From Erythroxylum novogranatense (lineage: Eukaryota > Streptophyta > Magnoliopsida > Malpighiales > Erythroxylaceae), in the NCBI GenBank assembly GCA_029891385.1, contig CM057230.1, positions 20,774,847 through 20,838,846 on the forward strand: a stretch of DNA of 64,000 nucleotides. The letters are read 5' to 3'. Below the pieces are notes generated by a model. It was not told where the DNA came from and searched no databases. It saw nothing but the letters and a program-made list of their open reading frames with translations. Below, one piece after another: positions 44,640 to 56,136 of the stretch (position 1 is the first letter of the stretch; each line of letters opens with the position of its first letter). The translations under genes and the position numbers were made by a program.

Positions 44640-44940
44640 CGAAGGGCCCCAAGGCTCTTGCCTTGGCGACTCCGACCGTAGTCGATCTGTGGAGATGCCG
44701 AGAGATGGCGAGTGAGGGTCCCAAGGATCTTGTCTTGGCGACCCGACCGACCATAGTCGATCCGTGAAGATGCCGAGCGATGGCGAGTGAGGGTTCCAAG
44801 GATCTTGTCTTGGCGACCCGACCGACCGTTGTCGATCTGTGGAGATGTCGAGCGATGGCTAGTGAGGGTCCCAAGGATCTTGTCTTTGCGACCCGACCGA
44901 CCGTAGTCGATCTGTGGAGATGCCGAGCGATGGCGGATTG
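44640..44940. repeat. ~75-bp tandem array in the Tat element
   Basis: The phrase CCAAGGATCTTGTCTTGGCG or close variants has its AAGG at 44651, 44723, 44798 and 44873, a period of 72-75 bp. It lies between the antisense ORF and integrase. The related array at 58565-58897 has 64-bp units, so the unit length has changed between copies. Confidence 0.92.
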
Positions 44941-45125
44941 GATTATCTATTCTTTGCCAATATAATGGAACTCTTTAGTGCCAAGAAATCTGAAAATCCC
45001 TTTATTGATGATAATGAGGGCGTGGTAGTTAAAAACCCGTCTGGCGAGACAGGAAAAAGGTTCCCACGTGTTGTATACAGAAACGATAATAAGCAAAGAT
45101 TAACTAAAATGAAACTTATCTATTG

Positions 45126-46200
45126 GTAGAACGCCTTCAAATTTCGAGAGTTCCAAGGCCTCGGCAGAACCTTCCCTTTCGCATCACGTAGGACGTAAGA
45201 GCCATGCCCGACTTGCTTGATCACCTGATAGGGTCCTTCCTATGCCTGTCCGAGCTTTCCAGGATGCTTCCCAGCCGCTTCGGCTTTTCACAGGACGTAC
45301 CCACCTACCTTTACGTTGCTCAACTTTACTCTTCTATTGTAGAACTTGGTCGCTTTTTGCCTGACGGCTTCCGAACGAGCGGCTGCCTTTTCTCTGCCTT
45401 TCACCGAGGAGGACGAGTTCCGCTCTGCGGCTTCATCATTCCGCTTTCTTCATAGCCCGACACCCTTTGATTATGCAATGCCACTTCACTCGAACTGTGG
45501 CTTCGCCAAGGTCATCCTAAACGGTGTTTCCCCTGTGGCTTCGCTCGGTGTGGTTCTGTACGCCCATAATACTTCGTCTACTTCTTCCACCCAAGTCCTT
45601 CGACCGTCTAGGCGCTTCTTGAGAGCACTCATTATTTTTTTGTTGGTATTCTCCGCAAGGTCGTTGCTCTAAGGGTGAGCAACTGAGGTTAACTGTAGTC
45701 TTATCTTTAGTCGGTCACAGAAGTCTCTGAACTTGTCGTTGTCGAACTGCCGATCATTGTCTGTAATCAACACCATAGGCATTCCAAAGCGAGTTAGTAT
45801 ATTTCTTCTCACAAAATTCTCCACCTTTTGTTCAGTGATTGTGGCGACCGCTTCAACTTCAACCCACTTGGTGAAATATTCCACTGCCACTATCAAGAAC
45901 TTCTTCTGTCCAGGACCGAGAGGAAAAGGCCCCAGTATGTCCATCCCCCACTGAGCAAAGGGGATGGGATGGCTTACTATTTTCATCATCTCGGTCGGCT
46001 GGTAAGACAGGCTGTTGTTTCTCTAGTAGGTCTCACATCGGTCAACTTTCTCCTGTCAATCTTTTCTCATTGTCGGCCAGTAGTACCCATGTCTGATCAG
46101 TCTGTGAGCCAACATTCTGCCTCCTACATGATTTCTGCACATTCTTTCGTGGACTTCGGCCATTGCCTGCTCGACTTCTTCTTCATTCAAGCATCAAGCA
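45126..46200 (-). pseudogene. Tat integrase remnant
   Basis: The core frame (45669-45989) begins near HPIPFAQWGMDILGPFPLG and holds the acidic positions: D of WGMDILGPF and D of LITDNDRQFDN, where DNGxQF is usual. The zinc-binding HHCC region to its right (about 46000-46200) is frameshifted. Downstream sequence (45126-45668), with stops, includes [20 protein letters not shown] and GPYQVIKQVGHGSYVLRD, the C-terminal GPY/F-like part. No chromodomain follows. Integrase would insert the DNA copy into the genome. Confidence 0.88.
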
Positions 46201-46399
46201 AAGTGGCGGTCGTGGGATCGCCAGATGGAGTGCCATTAATGACCGTGTACTCGCCGCCTTTATTCTTAGTTTCTTGGCCTCCGATGCTTCTTCAGTCATT
46301 GCGTTCCTCCAAGAGGTACTTGCTCGATCGGCCCATCCAACCCGATCGACCGGGGCTCACATCAAGAACTTCGGGTTTTCGATGCTAGGTCGTCTAGTC

Positions 46400-46800
46400 G
46401 CTCGATCGTAACATTATTTTTGGCATCCCTACGAAAGCTATTCTCGAGAGCGCTGCTCGCTTAACATTCCTGCTCGCTCTATTCTATTGAACGAATATTG
46501 CTCAAGTTTTTCAACTCTGCTTCACCAACTCTAGGTATTTGATCATGTTGTTCCCTTGACTTCATAATCGTCCAAGAACTTGGCCGACCACTACTGCTAT
46601 CGCCAGTACACCTTTAAGTGTTTAACTTCCATTTCCTCGGCCAATCGAGGTCGGCTATCGTGGCCTCATATTCTCGCTTCGTATTGGAGGCCTTGAACTC
46701 GAGCCGAAGGGCATATTCTACCTTTTCTTCATTGTCTTTGGGCCGATCAAGATTACTCCGCGCTCTGCATCCTCGGCGTTGGATGACCAACAACTAACGA
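46400..46800 (-). pseudogene. Second (archaeal-type) RNase H of the Tat element
   Basis: Frameshifted minus-strand sequence reads GVILIGPK, then YALRLEFKASNTKREYEAT, with a degenerate continuation. This is the YALRF.F.ATNNEAEYEAL signature of the extra aRNH domain that follows the normal RNase H in Tat-lineage elements. It is a diagnostic lineage mark, here in ruins. Confidence 0.8.
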
Positions 46801-46829
46801 GCTCCAGTAGGAGTTGCTCATCTTTCGAG

Positions 46830-47188
46830 CTAGGTTGGTTCATCTCTGCAATGAAGTTCGCCAACACCTGTGCCTTGATCGTCTTCCGGGACTTATATTG
46901 TATGTCGAATTCTCCCAATTTTACTGCTCACTTTATTAGCCGACTCGAGGTTTCGGGCTTTTGAAAACATTGCCTGAGGGGTTGGTCGGTCCATACTTCG
47001 ATGGTGTGACTCTGGAAGTAAGGTCTTAACTTCCGCACTGACATTATCAAGGAGAGAGACAGCTTTTCTATAGGCGCATACCGCGTCTCTGATCCGATCA
47101 ACACCTTACTGACGTAGTAGACCGGGTGTTGTTCATTTCCCTCCGAGCGGACAAGAATTGCACTAATCGACCCCTCCGTGACTGCCAA
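46830..47188 (-). pseudogene. Gypsy RNase H remnant
   Basis: The frame 46928-47188 contains VTEGSISAILVRSEGNEQHP, then VYYVSKVLIGSETRYAPIEK, then VWTDQPLRQC, typical of Ty3/Gypsy RNase H; LGEFDIQYKSRKTIKAQVLA continues it in a neighbouring frame. It directly follows reverse transcriptase. Confidence 0.88.
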
Positions 47189-47215
47189 GTATAGAATCAG
47201 ATTCTCCCCTTCAAC

Positions 47216-48112
47216 CTACAGGATGGGCGGGCTAGACAAATATAGCTTTAATTGTCGAAATGCCCTTTCACACTCATCTGGCCATCGAAATTGTGTCACA
47301 TCCGTTTTCCTTAAAACTTTGAAGAAAGGGAGGCACTTGTCTCCCATTCTGGAGACAAATCTACTCAGCGAGACTATCCGACCGGTCAATATCTGTATAT
47401 CTTTCAAGCATTGCGGCGAAGGCATCTGGATGATGGCTTCAATCTTCTCTGGATTAGCCTCAATCCCCCGCAAAGTGATCATAAACCCCAGGAATTTTCC
47501 AGATGCTACCCCAAAAATGCATTTTTTCAGGTTCATCTTCATTTGAAACTTATTCACGGTCTGGAAGACATCCTTGAGATCTTCCACATGCTCCGTTGTT
47601 GTCTTACTTTTGACCACCATATCATCTACATAAGCTTCCACCGACCGGCCGATCTGTTTCTTAAAGAACTCCATGACGAGTCGCTGATAGGTCGCCCCCG
47701 CATTCTTCAAGCCAAAAGGCATTACTTGGTAGCAATATGTGCCTTGGTCGGTTATGAAGGCGGTCTTTTCTTCGTCTTCCAGACTCATTTAGATCTGATG
47801 ATAGCCCGAGAAAGCATCCAGGAAGCTGAGAAGTTCATGTCCTGAGGTAGAGTCTACCAACTGGTCGATTTTGGGTAAGGGGAAGCTGTCCTTTGGACAT
47901 GCTTTGTTCAGGTCGGTGAAATCGATGCACATTCTCAACTTCTCGTTCTTCTTTTTCACTAAAATCACATTAGCGAGCCATTCGGGATACTTGACTTCTC
48001 GGATGAACCCGGCCTCAAGCAACTTCTCTACTTCTTTCTCGATCATCCCCGTCAGCTTCCTTGTGGTCATCGCTTCTTTTCTCGATCGGCCAGTAGTCAT
48101 GTCGAATACCAA
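47216..48112 (-). pseudogene. Tat reverse transcriptase, one in-frame stop
   Basis: It carries VILVKKKNEKLRMCIDFTDL, KACPKDSFPLPKIDQLVD, FLDAFSGYHQI, then after a single stop (about 47789) VMPFGLKNAGATYQRLV and the catalytic YVDDM. It ends with FLGFMITLRGIEANPEKIEA of the thumb. This is the Ty3/Gypsy reverse transcriptase in nearly complete form. The stop between the palm segments prevents a full product. It is the best conserved domain of the element. Confidence 0.92.
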
Positions 48113-48566
48113 GGAGTGCGATGCGATCGATCGAGCAATTCCAGTATGTTACTTTCGGTACCAAGCGAAAATCGATCTATTTTCTACCAGACAGTCTGTG
48201 ATTTCTTTAACCGCACCTCATGCAGTTTCTCGGAACCTAGGTTTGTGAATTTAGAGGGGTCGGCTTCGTCCAGTACAACCCGCTACGTTTCTTCCACTGG
48301 GTTCATCCTATATGTCTCCTCATCAGCTCTCACATCAAGAGAGCTCGCCAGGACTACCGCCTGCCTAACGCTTTCGTTTCGCTAAGTAGCACTCCTTGTG
48401 ATTCTCTGTGACCGCTTGACAAAGTCTGGAATTCCATGAGACGTTGGGAATTTCATCGCCTGGTAGTATGTAGAGACGACCGCTCTAAGGGCGTTCTGGG
48501 TAGCTCGTCCGATTATTGTATTGTATGCCCCTTGAAACTTCACGACTAGGAATTCAACATCCCTTT

Positions 48567-48959
48567 CTATTTGGCACCTTTTTGCCCAAACTTTACTTTT
48601 AAATGGACTCGGCGAATGGGTAGGTCGATGCTCCAGCTTATCCTTTGATAGGTCTGCTCATGGGCGATGATCGATCTTCGGTACCTCCATCCGCTTGAAG
48701 GCTTCATAATACAACAAGTGTCAATCGAGTCGCCCGTATCAATCATCACCCGCTTCACCTCGTAACCGTCCATGTTCAGATTTACCATGAGGGCGTCATC
48801 ATGAGGACAACTTACTCCATCAAGGTCGGACTCATTGAACGATATCATCCCGTCGTTCTCCCTCGGTTTTTTGGTGGATGAGTCTCTGCCGACCTGTTTG
48901 GCATATCTTTTTCTCCCTTTAACGATAGATCCTCCTACTGCATTTCCACCGAATATCAT
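48567..48959 (-). pseudogene. Tat aspartic protease region
   Basis: The frame contains MIFGGNAVGGSI, typical of the start of the Tat protease segment, then MVNLNMDGYEVKRVMIDTGD where retroviral-type proteases have DTGSS. Here the sequence is DTGDSID, with Asp in place of the usual Ser after DTG. The 3' part is degenerate. It lies between gag and reverse transcriptase. Confidence 0.78.
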
Positions 48960-48999
48960 GTTAATGACCCCAGTCGGTCGGTCATCTTGTTGCCCGGTG

Positions 49000-50330
49000 T
49001 TTCGGTCGTTTCTTTCCCTCGATCGCCCTCTCTCTTCTCGTTGATTATCCGTATTCGCATTCGCCTCCCTCCATCATTCCTCATTTCGCTTCTGTGGTGG
49101 TCGCCATTGTCCGGCCGACCATGTCTGCTACTGATTATCCCGACGGTATTTTGTTCGTGCCTCACGAATCGCCTAACCTTCCCTTTGTATGAGGAATTCG
49201 ATTTCTTTTTCAACCGCTAGCAATCTTCAGATTACGACCGACCTCTTTGTGGAAGCGGCAATATAAGTTGGGTTCCTATCCTTGTAGGAGTCTTCATTTT
49301 ATCGGGTTCTTTGATAGTTTCCCCATCCGCCTCATGGCTGCCAATACTTCGATATCGCCTGCTGAGCGGGGTAAATTCGTCGATATCCCTATCGATCGGC
49401 CGACTTTCTCCACCGACCGACCTTTTTGCCGCCAGGCGAATTGCTCGCCTCGTCATTCCGTGACGATCATCCATCCGACGCCTCGTATTTTCAGCACTTC
49501 TTCAAGCTGAATGTACCTATCCGCCTTGTTTCTTATTTCCTGAACGGATCGGGGCTGATCGAGAGCTAGCGACTTCTTGAACTCATCATCCCTCGTGTTG
49601 TTCATAAGCGGCCAACGTGGACGAGCAAGTGAGTCGTCGGGACCTCGACCGCTTATATGAACCGAGTGATGAACTCCTGCAGACTTTCATTCCTTCCTTG
49701 GGTAAGTGTTATCACCTCCAAGGTCGCTTTTGGCCGCCATCGGTGGCGAATCGTTCAGAATAACAACCTGAAATCTTGAAGCATGTGATACACTGGGGCA
49801 AGTTGAACTATCGCCGAGCTCCCTTTTGGAAGGCCGTGCAGAAAGCCTTACACTGGATGGCGTCCGGAACACAATGTAGATTCATCATGGACTCGAAATG
49901 CTGTAGGTAATCTAGGGGGTCGGTATTTTGGTGCCGGGTGCCGGGAGGCTATCCAGGATTTCCAGAGTAAAGTGAGAGTTGTACTGTGCCGTCAGGCGAT
50001 CTGGGCGGAAGCTCATAGCTGCGTTAATCCGATCATCCACAATCTTCTCTAAGGCTTCAGCTTGGTGGTGATCGGTCGTCATCTTTAACTCGTCACGATC
50101 GGTTATGTGGACATTTATTCTTGTCTTTGGTGAGACTGCAAGATCTGGAGGATCAATATATCAGCTGCTTCCTCGATCTGTTTTCGGGTGAGGGAGGTTT
50201 GTATAGGCGGAGGAGGATCTACATCCGATCGATGTTGGAGACTCGAGTGCATATTGAGCGTAGCGTTATCCTCTAAAGCTACGCTCTGTTCTTCTTGTTC
50301 CAAGTTCTGAGGTTGTGGTTGATTGTTCGG
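49000..50330 (-). pseudogene. Tat gag remnant
   Basis: Short frames include a leader with PPPPIQTSLTRKQIEEAADI (about 50115-50303) and, near 49690, LEVITLTQGRNESLQEFITR, a retrotransposon gag signature (GESLREYI.RF). Basic, arginine-rich sequence (49000-49213) follows. Several stops break it up. Confidence 0.75.
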
Positions 50331-50495
50331 GTCTGAAGATTCCGTGCGGGAAACATGAGTGCAAAGCGCGAGTTGCAGGTAATTGCAAACCTATGCGCTG
50401 CATCACCAGAGCCGCGACGACGACTATATCAGGGTTTGTCGCTGTCGCCTCACTGACTGATCTGTGTGTTTTTGGACGTGGTGCCCTGAAGTCGG

Positions 50496-50513
50496 GCCCC
50501 ACGGTGGGCGCCA
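50496..50513 (-). promoter_or_regulatory. Primer-binding site of the Tat element
   Basis: Two bases after the LTR end the minus strand reads TGGCGCCCACCGTGGGGC, the form common in Tat/Athila-type elements (tRNA identity not checked). It fixes the direction of the element. Confidence 0.88.
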
Positions 50514-50515
50514 AT

Positions 50516-50947
50516 TGGTTCTGCCGGATTCTGGCAAAATTGAACGTTGCCATTTGGATCCATGAGTTGGCTACTTTCTGTAGTGACTTCAACGTTGAGA
50601 TTCCTGCAAAACAAAGAAGGCACGTTGGGGGTGGTGTCCCGATTAGCCCCTCCGACGCTCAAGTCAGTCTTTTGGTGAAGGTAGGTTTGTTATAAACAGA
50701 GAGAATTAGGTTTATGATTGCATACCTCAATTTGGTGAAATTATCCCTTAAATATGAAGTAACAACTAGGTTTTAGTCTTTTACGTGTTTGCATGGGAGT
50801 CTTTCTCCTACAAGTGGGCTGAGGAGAGCGTGGATCAGGCTTGGGCTTGACATAGCCATTAGGTATGAGACTGATCTTTGGTGATTGGACCGATCGGCCC
50901 ATACGACGTTGAGACTAGGTTCTGGCCCAGTTTAGCCGACCCGACCA
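50516..50947 (-). repeat. 5' LTR of the full Tat element
   Basis: It starts TGGTTCTGCCGG, ends CCCGACCA, and is followed by the GTATG duplication. Divergence from the partner is concentrated in the first 60 bases. Confidence 0.93.
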
Positions 50948-50952
50948 GTATG
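50948..50952. repeat. Target site duplication (right) of the full Tat element
   Basis: GTATG here matches 40993-40997. Confidence 0.92.
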
Positions 50953-51789
50953 AATCAAACCCATATTAAGCCTGTGATGAAGAAGTCTGATATAGATGCT
51001 ATATATAAAGATTAAGATTACAATTTTCATGTCATTTATAAGCATAAGGATTCTCTGACTCCTTAAGAAAGCTTATGTTTTGAGAAAACTGTAGAAACGC
51101 TTTACCATGCCCTAGTGAGCAATTCTCGTAAAGGTGGGGTGGATTCGTGCTCATTTTGGTTTTGAAAAGCTTGTTCAAAGTTATGAAACCAAAAGCAGAT
51201 ATTTTTCACATTTTTTTCGTTTATTGCCTTTTCACGTTCGATTTAGGATATGTAATTAAGGTCTCGTTACGTATTACACGTGGTATTAGAGCAGTGACAT
51301 GATCGGGTAGTTAAAAACAAAAATTTTCAATTTTTTTCTATAAGGTTCTCGGAGAATAAAGTTTCGTTTATTGGTTTTTTCTTGCTTATTATTGCATGAA
51401 ATTGGTATAAAAATGTTTAGCCTTGAGAAATACGGTGAAAATAAGCCTAGGAGGGCAAAAAATGACCTCGAAACTCGCCAAAAATTGCCCAGACGAACAG
51501 GGATGATGAAGGCACACATGCCAGATGGCGCACAGTACTGCCCAAGGGGCTATTAATCTAGCGTGTCCAAGCTGGTGACACACGTGTGGATAGCATGATG
51601 GCGCCAGACTGTTGAACATATCCTACACGCACAACCTAGATGTAGGTGCGTGGGCGCGCATTGGGCACGTGCACCATGCACGCCTGACTCGCTCTTGGCG
51701 CATTTATAGTGGTACGTGTGCCACACACCTCACTCGCAATTAACTCGGAGGTTGACGTCTGTTAGGCAAAAAAACCAAAATTTCAGACT
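50953..51789. other. Possible old LTR edge; no gene
   Basis: TGGTATTAGAGCAGTGACATG (shown as TGGTATTAGAGC then AGTGACATG) near 51281 resembles an initiator tRNA-Met primer site with one change, preceded by ACGTATTACACG. It may be the 5' edge of a decayed LTR element. The open frames here (51286-51619) have no recognisable product. Confidence 0.35.
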
Positions 51790-53150
51790 TATTATTCTAA
51801 GTTGTTGGAAGGTGCTGCATGGTTGGTAGGAAATGGATAACAAGTTAGATTTTGGTATAATTGGGTACATCGAGTTGTTGGGAATTTAATTTCTCACACT
51901 ATTCTTTCAATCCCTGAGGATCAGTTGGATAAGAAAATGTATGAATATATCGACGTAGGTGGGGGCTGGTTCAGGGGAGAGTTCAGCGTGTTTCTTCCTC
52001 ATGATATTATTTCAAGAATTGTTGCAACTTTCCCACCCCACTACACCCATGAGGAAGATCACCTTTACTGGTCCTTGGAGCCTAGTGGTTGTTTCTTAAC
52101 ACATTCAACCTATCGTCTTCTGCAACAGCATATATGGTCGAATAGGAACATGATTTGGAAGTTGATTTGGGATTAGAAGGGCCCTCTACACATACAGATG
52201 CACTTATGGTTGGTTGCAAACTCTTGATTTATGACTAATGGGAGGTGTTTTCAGCTATTCTTGACGGATTCTCTAGCCTGCTCTAAATGCCCAAATCACG
52301 AAGAAAACTTAGCTCATGTGTTCAGGGACTATTGTCGAGCTCGAATGGTTTAGAATATTCTTGTTGATGTCAGTCGGTAGCGAGACTTTTATTGTTGTGA
52401 TTTAATTCTTGGTTTGTGAGCAACCTATCCAATGGTTATGGGATACCAAGTGATAGTTCTCGGCCGTTGCTATTTGGTGTTGTGCTATTGAAGCTTTGGA
52501 AATGGAGAAATGAGAGATGTTTTGATCCTGGCTCGCACAAAGTTCATCACATAGAGCAAAATTCATTCTTTTGTTCAAGAGGTGTTTTTGGCTCAAAGAG
52601 GTGAGGTCTCTCCTCATCATACATATCAGGGAGAAGAGTAATTGAGGTTAACTGGCAAAAACTAAGCGAGGGATAGGTTAGCTTGAACACCGATGGATCC
52701 TCCAAGGATAATCCGGATCCTGCAACAGCTGGTAGGTTGATTAGGGATGCTAGTGGTCGTTGGTTAGTTGGTTTTGGTGCAAATTTGCACGTCTTGGCAG
52801 GTTGTTATGGGCAGTATACTATGGGTTGAATCTCACCTAGCTCCATGGTTATTCTAGGATGATATTTCTGTAGATCCCGCCTTGGTGGTATCTACTATTT
52901 CTAGTGCTCAAAATCAGGTGGTCAATGCTTTGGTTCCAGTTATCAAAGAATTGATTTCTAGGAATTAGGAGATGGAGGTGCATCATATCTATCGAGAGGG
53001 TAATCTTTGTGCGAATTGGTTAGCTAATTATAGTTATAACCTGCCTTTAGGATTTTACTAGTTTCACAAGATTGTTGAGAGACTTTCTCTTTTGTTGTTA
53101 GCAAACTCAGTTGAGGTTTATCTACCTCTTGTAACTCATCTATAGTTTTT
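51790..53150 (+). pseudogene. LINE ORF2 C-terminal remnant (zf-RVT plus RNase H-like)
   Basis: The open frame 51925-52176 holds HDIISRIVATFPPHYTHEED and WSLEPSGCFLTHSTYRLLQ, then with stops CSKCPNHEENLAHVFRDYCR: the zf-RVT region of plant LINEs. From about 52680 it continues LNTDGSSKDNPDPATAG and LIRDASGRWLVGFGANL, and ends HHIYREGNLCANWLA near 53020, the RNase H-like domain. It is thus a decayed LINE 3' half, on the plus strand, unlike the two LINE remnants at 8440 and 26980. It was probably inserted independently. Confidence 0.85.
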
Positions 53151-53164
53151 TCCTTGGGCTTAGG

Positions 53165-54971
53165 CTCCATTAATTACAACAACAAAAAGAACTATTGTAC
53201 TCCCCAATGGATGACTCCAACGATTAAGAAAAGTAGCTAGCAAAGGCAGCAAACTAGTGGCCTTGATAGAAGAAAATATAAGTAAATTGACCAAATGACT
53301 AAATGCACAGGAAGTTTCTTCCAAATTTGACACTTCACAACATATTCCCTAACCTTATTAATACTGTAAGTTATAATCCCTAAAGAAAACAAAAAGAACA
53401 AAATAACATTAGCTTTGTAAATATAAACAACTCTTAGGTCTTATTTAGTAATCAATAATAAAGATGTCAAAATTGAATCCAACTTATAATTCTAACTTTT
53501 AATTGTTTAGTTACTAGTAATAGATAAAATAGGAATGACAAAATCAAAATAAATCTTAAATAATCCTTTACTTCTATTCCTAAGGAGGGTGTGAGTATTC
53601 GTTGGAATGAGAAATCATGAATAAGATATTAAAGATATTATTAAAATATTATCAAATTATTATTAAGATATTGATGCTTATCAAGATATTATCATCAAAA
53701 TTATCTTTATAATAATTTCTTTAATAATTATTTTATTTGTTTGATAATTATTTAAAATGAATAATTTTATAAATAATTGAAATTTTTATTAATTATTTAT
53801 AATGTTTTAAATAATTATGTACAAAAATTATATAATAGTTAAATATGAGTAAAAATTAAATACTTATCTCGTATTTATTCAACATAACTTCTTTTTTCTT
53901 ATCTTTTCATTGTGTTTCGCTTAATAAAACTCTATTCACTCTTGCTCTTTAGGCAAGATAATTTATTTATTTTATTTTTATGATAAATTCTTTTTCTCAA
54001 TTATTATTGTATACAAACATATTCATATTTTTATCAACATTGCTCACTATTTTATTTCAATGAATTTATATCGTAAAATAAGTTTATTATGGTTTTTACA
54101 TTTTATTTTATAAGAAAAATCATACACAATTATTTAAAATTAATAATTTATTGAATCATTAAAATTTATTTATTAAATAAAATTAATTAATTAATAATAA
54201 TATAAAATTTAATTAATTATGTACAAAATCAATCACATAATAATTAAACATAAGAAAAAATATTACCATTCTTAATAGTTGGTAATAGTATAACTATTAA
54301 CTTCATAATTTTACTCATAATGCTTAGATACTAATAGGCATAATCAATACTTCTATTCTCAATTCGATTTTCACTTTTTTATTTTATTTCTTTTTTTTGT
54401 TTCGATTCTTTTAGTATTAATTACAAGACGAGATTTTGGTGTTAATTGATACATCAACTTATTGCGAGAGCCTTACGGGGAAGAAGATCCAAAGGCAAAA
54501 CCTTTTCTTCAGTGTCACTTTCCACTTTTGGGAAATCATATTCAACACTTAATCGAAATAAGTAGAGAGTGACTATTTCGATTTTCGTACATCACTATGT
54601 GCTTAAAACCATTCATCCATTTATTAAGATACACAAAAATAGAAATAGGAGAATTGATGTCAGTCAAAAGCCTTCCATACCTTTTTGTCCAAAATTTATT
54701 TCTCGCAAGATGGAGATCAACCATAAGCTTCACATCAAACTTCAATGAACGAGAAAGAAATGGTCAGCCTTCATGTCAAAGAGCAGCCATCTCCATTAAT
54801 GAAGAAAATGATCAATAGAACATGTGTTAAGGATAGTTTTCACTTTGGCAATAAAAATTTCCTATTTTCACAACTTGATGCCACAATTAGAGAAGAAATA
54901 AAAATTTTTCATGTTATTATTGTGTTTTTATTGTTGAAATTAAGAAAACGCAACAATTTCAAAATAAACAT
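53165..54971. other. AT-rich spacer, no gene seen
   Basis: This is AT-rich DNA without long credible frames; the frames at 54542-54999 lack recognisable features and overlap each other on both strands. Confidence 0.6.
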
Positions 54972-55404
54972 TAGTTCCGCCGGATTTTGGCAGAGCTGAA
55001 CGTTGTCGTTTGGATCCATGGAGTCGGCTGCTTGCTGTAGTAACTTCGACGTGAATATCTCTGCAAAACAAAGAAGGCACGTCGGGGGTTGTGTCCCGAT
55101 TAGCCCCTCCGATGCTCAAGTTAGTCTTTTACGGTGCAGGTGAGGTCACCGTATGTAGAGAAGAATGGGATTGTGATTACGTACCTCAATATGGTGGAAT
55201 TATCCCTTAGATATGAAGTAATAACTAGGTTTAAGTCTTTACGTGTTTGCATGGGAGCTTTCACCTACAAGTGGGCTGAGGAGAGCGTGGATCAGACTTG
55301 GACTTGACATAGCCATTAGGTATGAGACTGATCTTTGGTGATTGGACCGATCGGCCCATACATCGTTGAGACTGGGTTCTGGCCCAGTATAGCCGACCCG
55401 ACCA
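54972..55404 (-). repeat. LTR of the second Tat element
   Basis: It aligns along its length with 40998-41428 and 50516-50947 (for example CAAAACAAAGAAGGCACGTC) and ends CCCGACCA followed by TAAGCCCCC. It is more diverged from them than they are from each other. Confidence 0.9.
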
Positions 55405-55954
55405 TAAGCCCCCTACTTCTCGAGTCTGAGCGAAGAGAAGGGTCGAAGGAGTATGCTAGGACTTTATTGCTCGTCTGCTATCTTATAGCTCATCCGCAAG
55501 ATAGCTCGTGAGGTGGTCGATCGGTCGGGTATTAGCATTGTAGCTCAGTCATGGGACAGCTCGGGTAGTCCCGATCGATCGGATGTCGAATCGGTCAGGC
55601 GGATCGCCATACTAGGATCGGTCGACTGAGTGCCCTAACTGATTGGCCTCGGCACTTATTGTGCGAAAGCTCGCGCTGAAGCAGATCGAGTGGTCATCAT
55701 TGGTGGGCGCGTGGAAGTAATTAAAGCATTTATTGTTTGACGGCGCGTGCCCTCTGGCAGTTTTCCAGAATCTGAAACGTATCGTCTTTTGTAACCGTTG
55801 TGCAGTTATCACGTATGTCTTTTCAACTGTCGCGCCACTCCGGGTTTCTAATAACCCTAATTTATCTCCACTCGGATCCTGCCACGTGTTTGAGCTCGAC
55901 TCGGATCTTCTCCACGCGTCAGTCGTTGGTTGGAAAAGCCGTTCCTCTGTTCCT

Positions 55955-55964
55955 CTATACATAT
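55955..55964 (+). promoter_or_regulatory. TATA-like box for the second Tat antisense ORF
   Basis: CTATACATAT lies about 180 bases before the ATG at 56137, followed by AAATAG|GTACG near 56090, as in the first copy. Confidence 0.45.
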
Positions 55965-56136
55965 TCTGGGTCGATGAATTGCAGTTTTCTTCACGCTCTT
56001 CCTAGCTTTATTTGCATCTTCCTTCTCACAGCTTCCGGAGCTTTCCTCCAACTACCGTACAAATTTCCAACCTCATATCACTAAATAGGTACGTCCTTTT
56101 CCCTTATTTCCTCTTCTAAATTTCCTCTTGATGAGC

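Larger units (their letters stand above)
40998..50947 (-). mobile_element. Full-length Tat-lineage Ty3/Gypsy retrotransposon with antisense ORF
   Basis: The element is 9950 bp with LTRs 40998-41428 and 50516-50947 (TGG...CCA), a GTATG target duplication, a primer-binding site beside the right LTR and a purine tract beside the left LTR. Gag, protease, reverse transcriptase, RNase H, an extra RNase H and integrase run right to left; no chromodomain is seen. Between integrase and the 3' LTR lies an ORF in the opposite direction (42150-44322) and a tandem repeat. A second, archaeal-type RNase H and an antisense extra ORF identify the Tat lineage (as in Grande and Ogre relatives). All coding regions have stops or frameshifts, so it is inactive. 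The LTRs differ at perhaps 5% of positions by eye. Confidence 0.93.

Noticed and set aside
47178..48385. Plus-strand frames of 89-186 codons over the Tat pol region
   Set aside because: They are reverse-strand shadows of reverse transcriptase, which is clearly encoded on the minus strand.
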